The notes beneath the pieces were generated by a model. The model was not told where the DNA came from, ran no database searches, and saw only the letters and a program-made list of their open reading frames with translations. Below, piece by piece: positions 62,492-64,000 of a stretch of DNA of 64,000 nt (within the stretch, counting starts at the first letter, position 1; the number at the start of each line of letters is the position of its first letter). Source of the stretch: Candidatus Hydrogenedentota bacterium. Lineage in GTDB: Bacteria; Hydrogenedentota; Hydrogenedentia; Hydrogenedentales; JAEUWI01. The stretch covers positions 1 to 64,000 of the forward strand of contig JAEUWI010000038.1 in NCBI GenBank assembly GCA_016791475.1. Direction: 5' to 3'. The position numbers and the translations under genes were made by a program.

Positions 62492-63769
62492 TTATTCCGC
62501 CGCGCCCTGCGGCACCGGTTCCGGCTCCACGTCCCCGGAAAGCGCCGCCATGGCCGCATGGCATGCGGCGGCAATTTTACTGCCGGGCACGCGGTCGGCC
62601 AGGGCTCCGTAGAGCGTCAGGGCCGCATCGACATGCCCCGCCGCCGCCAGATTTTCCGCGCCCTGCTTCAGGCCGTAGACCCAACTCTCCCAGAGTACCC
62701 GCTCGGGCGTAGTCTCGGTGACGCCCTTTTCCAGCACTTCCAGGGCCAGCGCCAGGGTTTCGTCGCGCAGCGCCACATCCGAGGATTTCCCGGCACAATC
62801 CGCGCTCAGCGCCCGGATCAATTCCAGACGGGCCATGACGGCGTCGGGCGTATTGCTCTTGGTAGCCGATAGACTGCGGGCGGCTGCGCGCAGTTCCGTA
62901 CCGATGTCGCCCTCAAATTCATTTTTCAGGAGCAGCAACGAGAAATAGCGCTCGCGCCAGTCGCTCCCCTCGGTGATACCCCGCAGCAGAGGCTGAAGCG
63001 CCTGAGCGCGCGATGGGGAGACTTCCTTTTCCGCGCTCAGATTCCCCGCGCATTCCCCGATGCGCGCCCGAAGGCTTGCGGACCAGGGACTGTAAGGCGG
63101 AACTTCCGCCGATTTAAAAGCGGCCTCCACCACTTCGGTGAAGTCTCCTTTCTCGCGATCCGCATAGAGCAGTAGATTAAGCGCTGTCTGGGCAAGGTCG
63201 AGATTCGGATTCTCCTTGGCCAGCAATTCCGCGTGCTGGATACTGAAGTCTCGATGGTTGTAATAGAAATAGGGGCTGGCCAGGAAATAGAGTGTTATGG
63301 CGCGCACGATTTCGCTGTTTATCTTGCTCGATGTCAGGTCTTGCGCTTCACGGGTGAAATGGTCTTTCTCGTCCGTTTCCAAGCCGATCGCGATATAGCA
63401 CAGGGTCCGGACCATCCTGTCGATTTCATACGTCTCGACGGCGAACACCTTCTCGGAAAATTCGTAGGCCGCTTCTTCTGGCATCAAGTGAAGGAGGACG
63501 TAGGCGATCATCTGACCGTTACCATAGGCCGCGTCCGCGAGTTCAACCCGTTCCTCGGGCGCGTCGCGCATGGACTGGAGGAGGACGGTGATGGCGGTCG
63601 CAAGGTTCCCTTCGGCCACATAGGCCTCCGCCCTGGCGCGGGCCTGGAGCAGGGCCTTCAGATCGGGGTCGTCTGGGGCGACGGTGGGTTGGGCCGCTAC
63701 GGGAAGTAGGGCCAAGGCTACAAGAGTGAACAGTAGCCCGATGAAACGATGCCTACAAACCAGATTCAT
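62492..63769 (-). CDS. Exported helical-repeat (TPR-like) protein
   Basis: A 425-residue secreted protein. Signal peptide (HRFIGLLFTLVALALLPVAAQ), then an almost wholly helical body with TPR/SEL1-like helix pairs (ALLQARARAEAYVAEGNLATAI, LAQTALNLLLYADREKGDFTEV, AALTLYGALADRVPGSKI). No enzymatic motif. GGAGG lies 8 bp before the ATG at 63769. The InlB/metzincin gene starts 14 bp after its stop, so the two are probably co-transcribed and this protein may be a periplasmic partner in its export or assembly (inference). Confidence 0.78.
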   Translation of the reverse strand: MNLVCRHRFIGLLFTLVALALLPVAAQPTVAPDDPDLKALLQARARAEAYVAEGNLATAITVLLQSMRDAPEERVELADAAYGNGQMIAYVLLHLMPEEAAYEFSEKVFAVETYEIDRMVRTLCYIAIGLETDEKDHFTREAQDLTSSKINSEIVRAITLYFLASPYFYYNHRDFSIQHAELLAKENPNLDLAQTALNLLLYADREKGDFTEVVEAAFKSAEVPPYSPWSASLRARIGECAGNLSAEKEVSPSRAQALQPLLRGITEGSDWRERYFSLLLLKNEFEGDIGTELRAAARSLSATKSNTPDAVMARLELIRALSADCAGKSSDVALRDETLALALEVLEKGVTETTPERVLWESWVYGLKQGAENLAAAGHVDAALTLYGALADRVPGSKIAAACHAAMAALSGDVEPEPVPQGAAE

Positions 63770-63986
63770 TGTCGTGCCTCCGCGTACAATTACGTCTGGT
63801 GCCCCCAAAAGGGAAGACAGCCCCGACGACGGGGGTTAGACATTCATAGCCCGCGCGCCGTGGACAAATTCCCGAAATGGAAAGCGCCACCAAAGTCTAC
63901 ATGCCGCGTTACTATCCGCCCGCACCCCGCATAAACTGCCCTCGGAGATCCCGACAACGCCGCGCTTATCAATACCCCTATAATCT

Positions 63987-64000
63987 CCCCCCCCCCCCCC
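63987..64000. repeat. Poly-C run at the window end
   Basis: Fourteen consecutive C residues reach the last base of the window. The preceding 200 bp (63770-63986) hold the leader of the TPR-like gene and nothing else recognised. Confidence 0.9.

Noticed and set aside
63987..64000. Terminal poly-C run considered as a biological signal
   Set aside because: Homopolymer at the very end of the window; most simply a slippage tract or an assembly-edge effect.

Overview
The window reads as a GC-rich chromosome segment of a Gram-negative-type (diderm) bacterium. Apolipoprotein N-acyltransferase, secretin cores, a lipobox protein and a VPxPA/PEP-CTERM-like protein all point to an outer membrane. The gene style (pentahaem cytochrome next to a sorbosone-dehydrogenase-like propeller, an ECF sigma factor fused to a large exported region, giant beta-helix proteins, InlB-like repeat proteins, many palindromic intergenic elements) fits the Planctomycetes/Verrucomicrobia-like radiation. 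Candidatus Hydrogenedentes is my best guess. This taxonomic call is inference from gene content only; there is no rRNA in the window.

Layout. 0-4.1 kb: exported pentahaem c-type cytochrome protein and a propeller dehydrogenase-like protein, amid heptamer arrays and a palindromic element. 4.5-7.6 kb: an ECF sigma factor joined to a transmembrane helix and about 670 exported residues, then a small CPxCG zinc-ribbon-like protein. 7.9-9.8 kb (minus): metal P1B-type ATPase. 10.2-20.2 kb: a complete chemosensory operon, cheW-cheR(TPR)-cheW-mcp-cheA(REC)-cheB plus a hybrid kinase, with the component set of a Wsp-type (alternative cellular function) pathway but a different order and output. 20.3-24.5 kb (minus): DUF4139 protein and a GH42-like protein whose catalytic glutamates seem absent. 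25.0-28.7 kb: a small exported protein, a TPR lipoprotein and two secretin-core proteins. 28.9-32.0 kb: lnt and murJ. 32.1-34.4 kb: PAS/four-Cys protein and a convergent FHA-GAF histidine kinase. 34.6-37.4 kb (minus): pyruvate phosphate dikinase with a histone-H1-like basic tail. 37.7 kb: tRNA-Arg(TCT). 38.5-39.3 kb: VPxPA-CTERM-like protein. 40.1-43.6 kb: Tat-exported lactonase-family propeller and a GT-C-type membrane protein. 43.7-50.0 kb (minus): a 2097-residue exported beta-helix/Ig-like protein. 50.2-56.9 kb (minus): GldA-like ATPase, a GldF-GldG fusion permease, DUF4340 protein and HtrA-like protease in one operon. 57.3-63.8 kb (minus): an exported helical-repeat protein, a ten-repeat InlB-like protein ending in a metzincin motif, an unrecognised AT-richer gene, and a frameshifted fragment of the same InlB-like repeat.

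The window is strongly biased towards envelope and surface biology: secretion, lipoprotein maturation, peptidoglycan precursor flipping, surface repeat proteins, and several sensory proteins reading the envelope. The items I rate most worth following are the AT-richer block (about 57.6-60.1 kb) that appears spliced into an InlB-repeat locus, the two-secretin/lipoprotein operon, the rearranged Wsp-like cluster ending in a hybrid kinase, and the membrane-tethered sigma factor. No CRISPR array, prophage, transposase gene or rRNA was seen.
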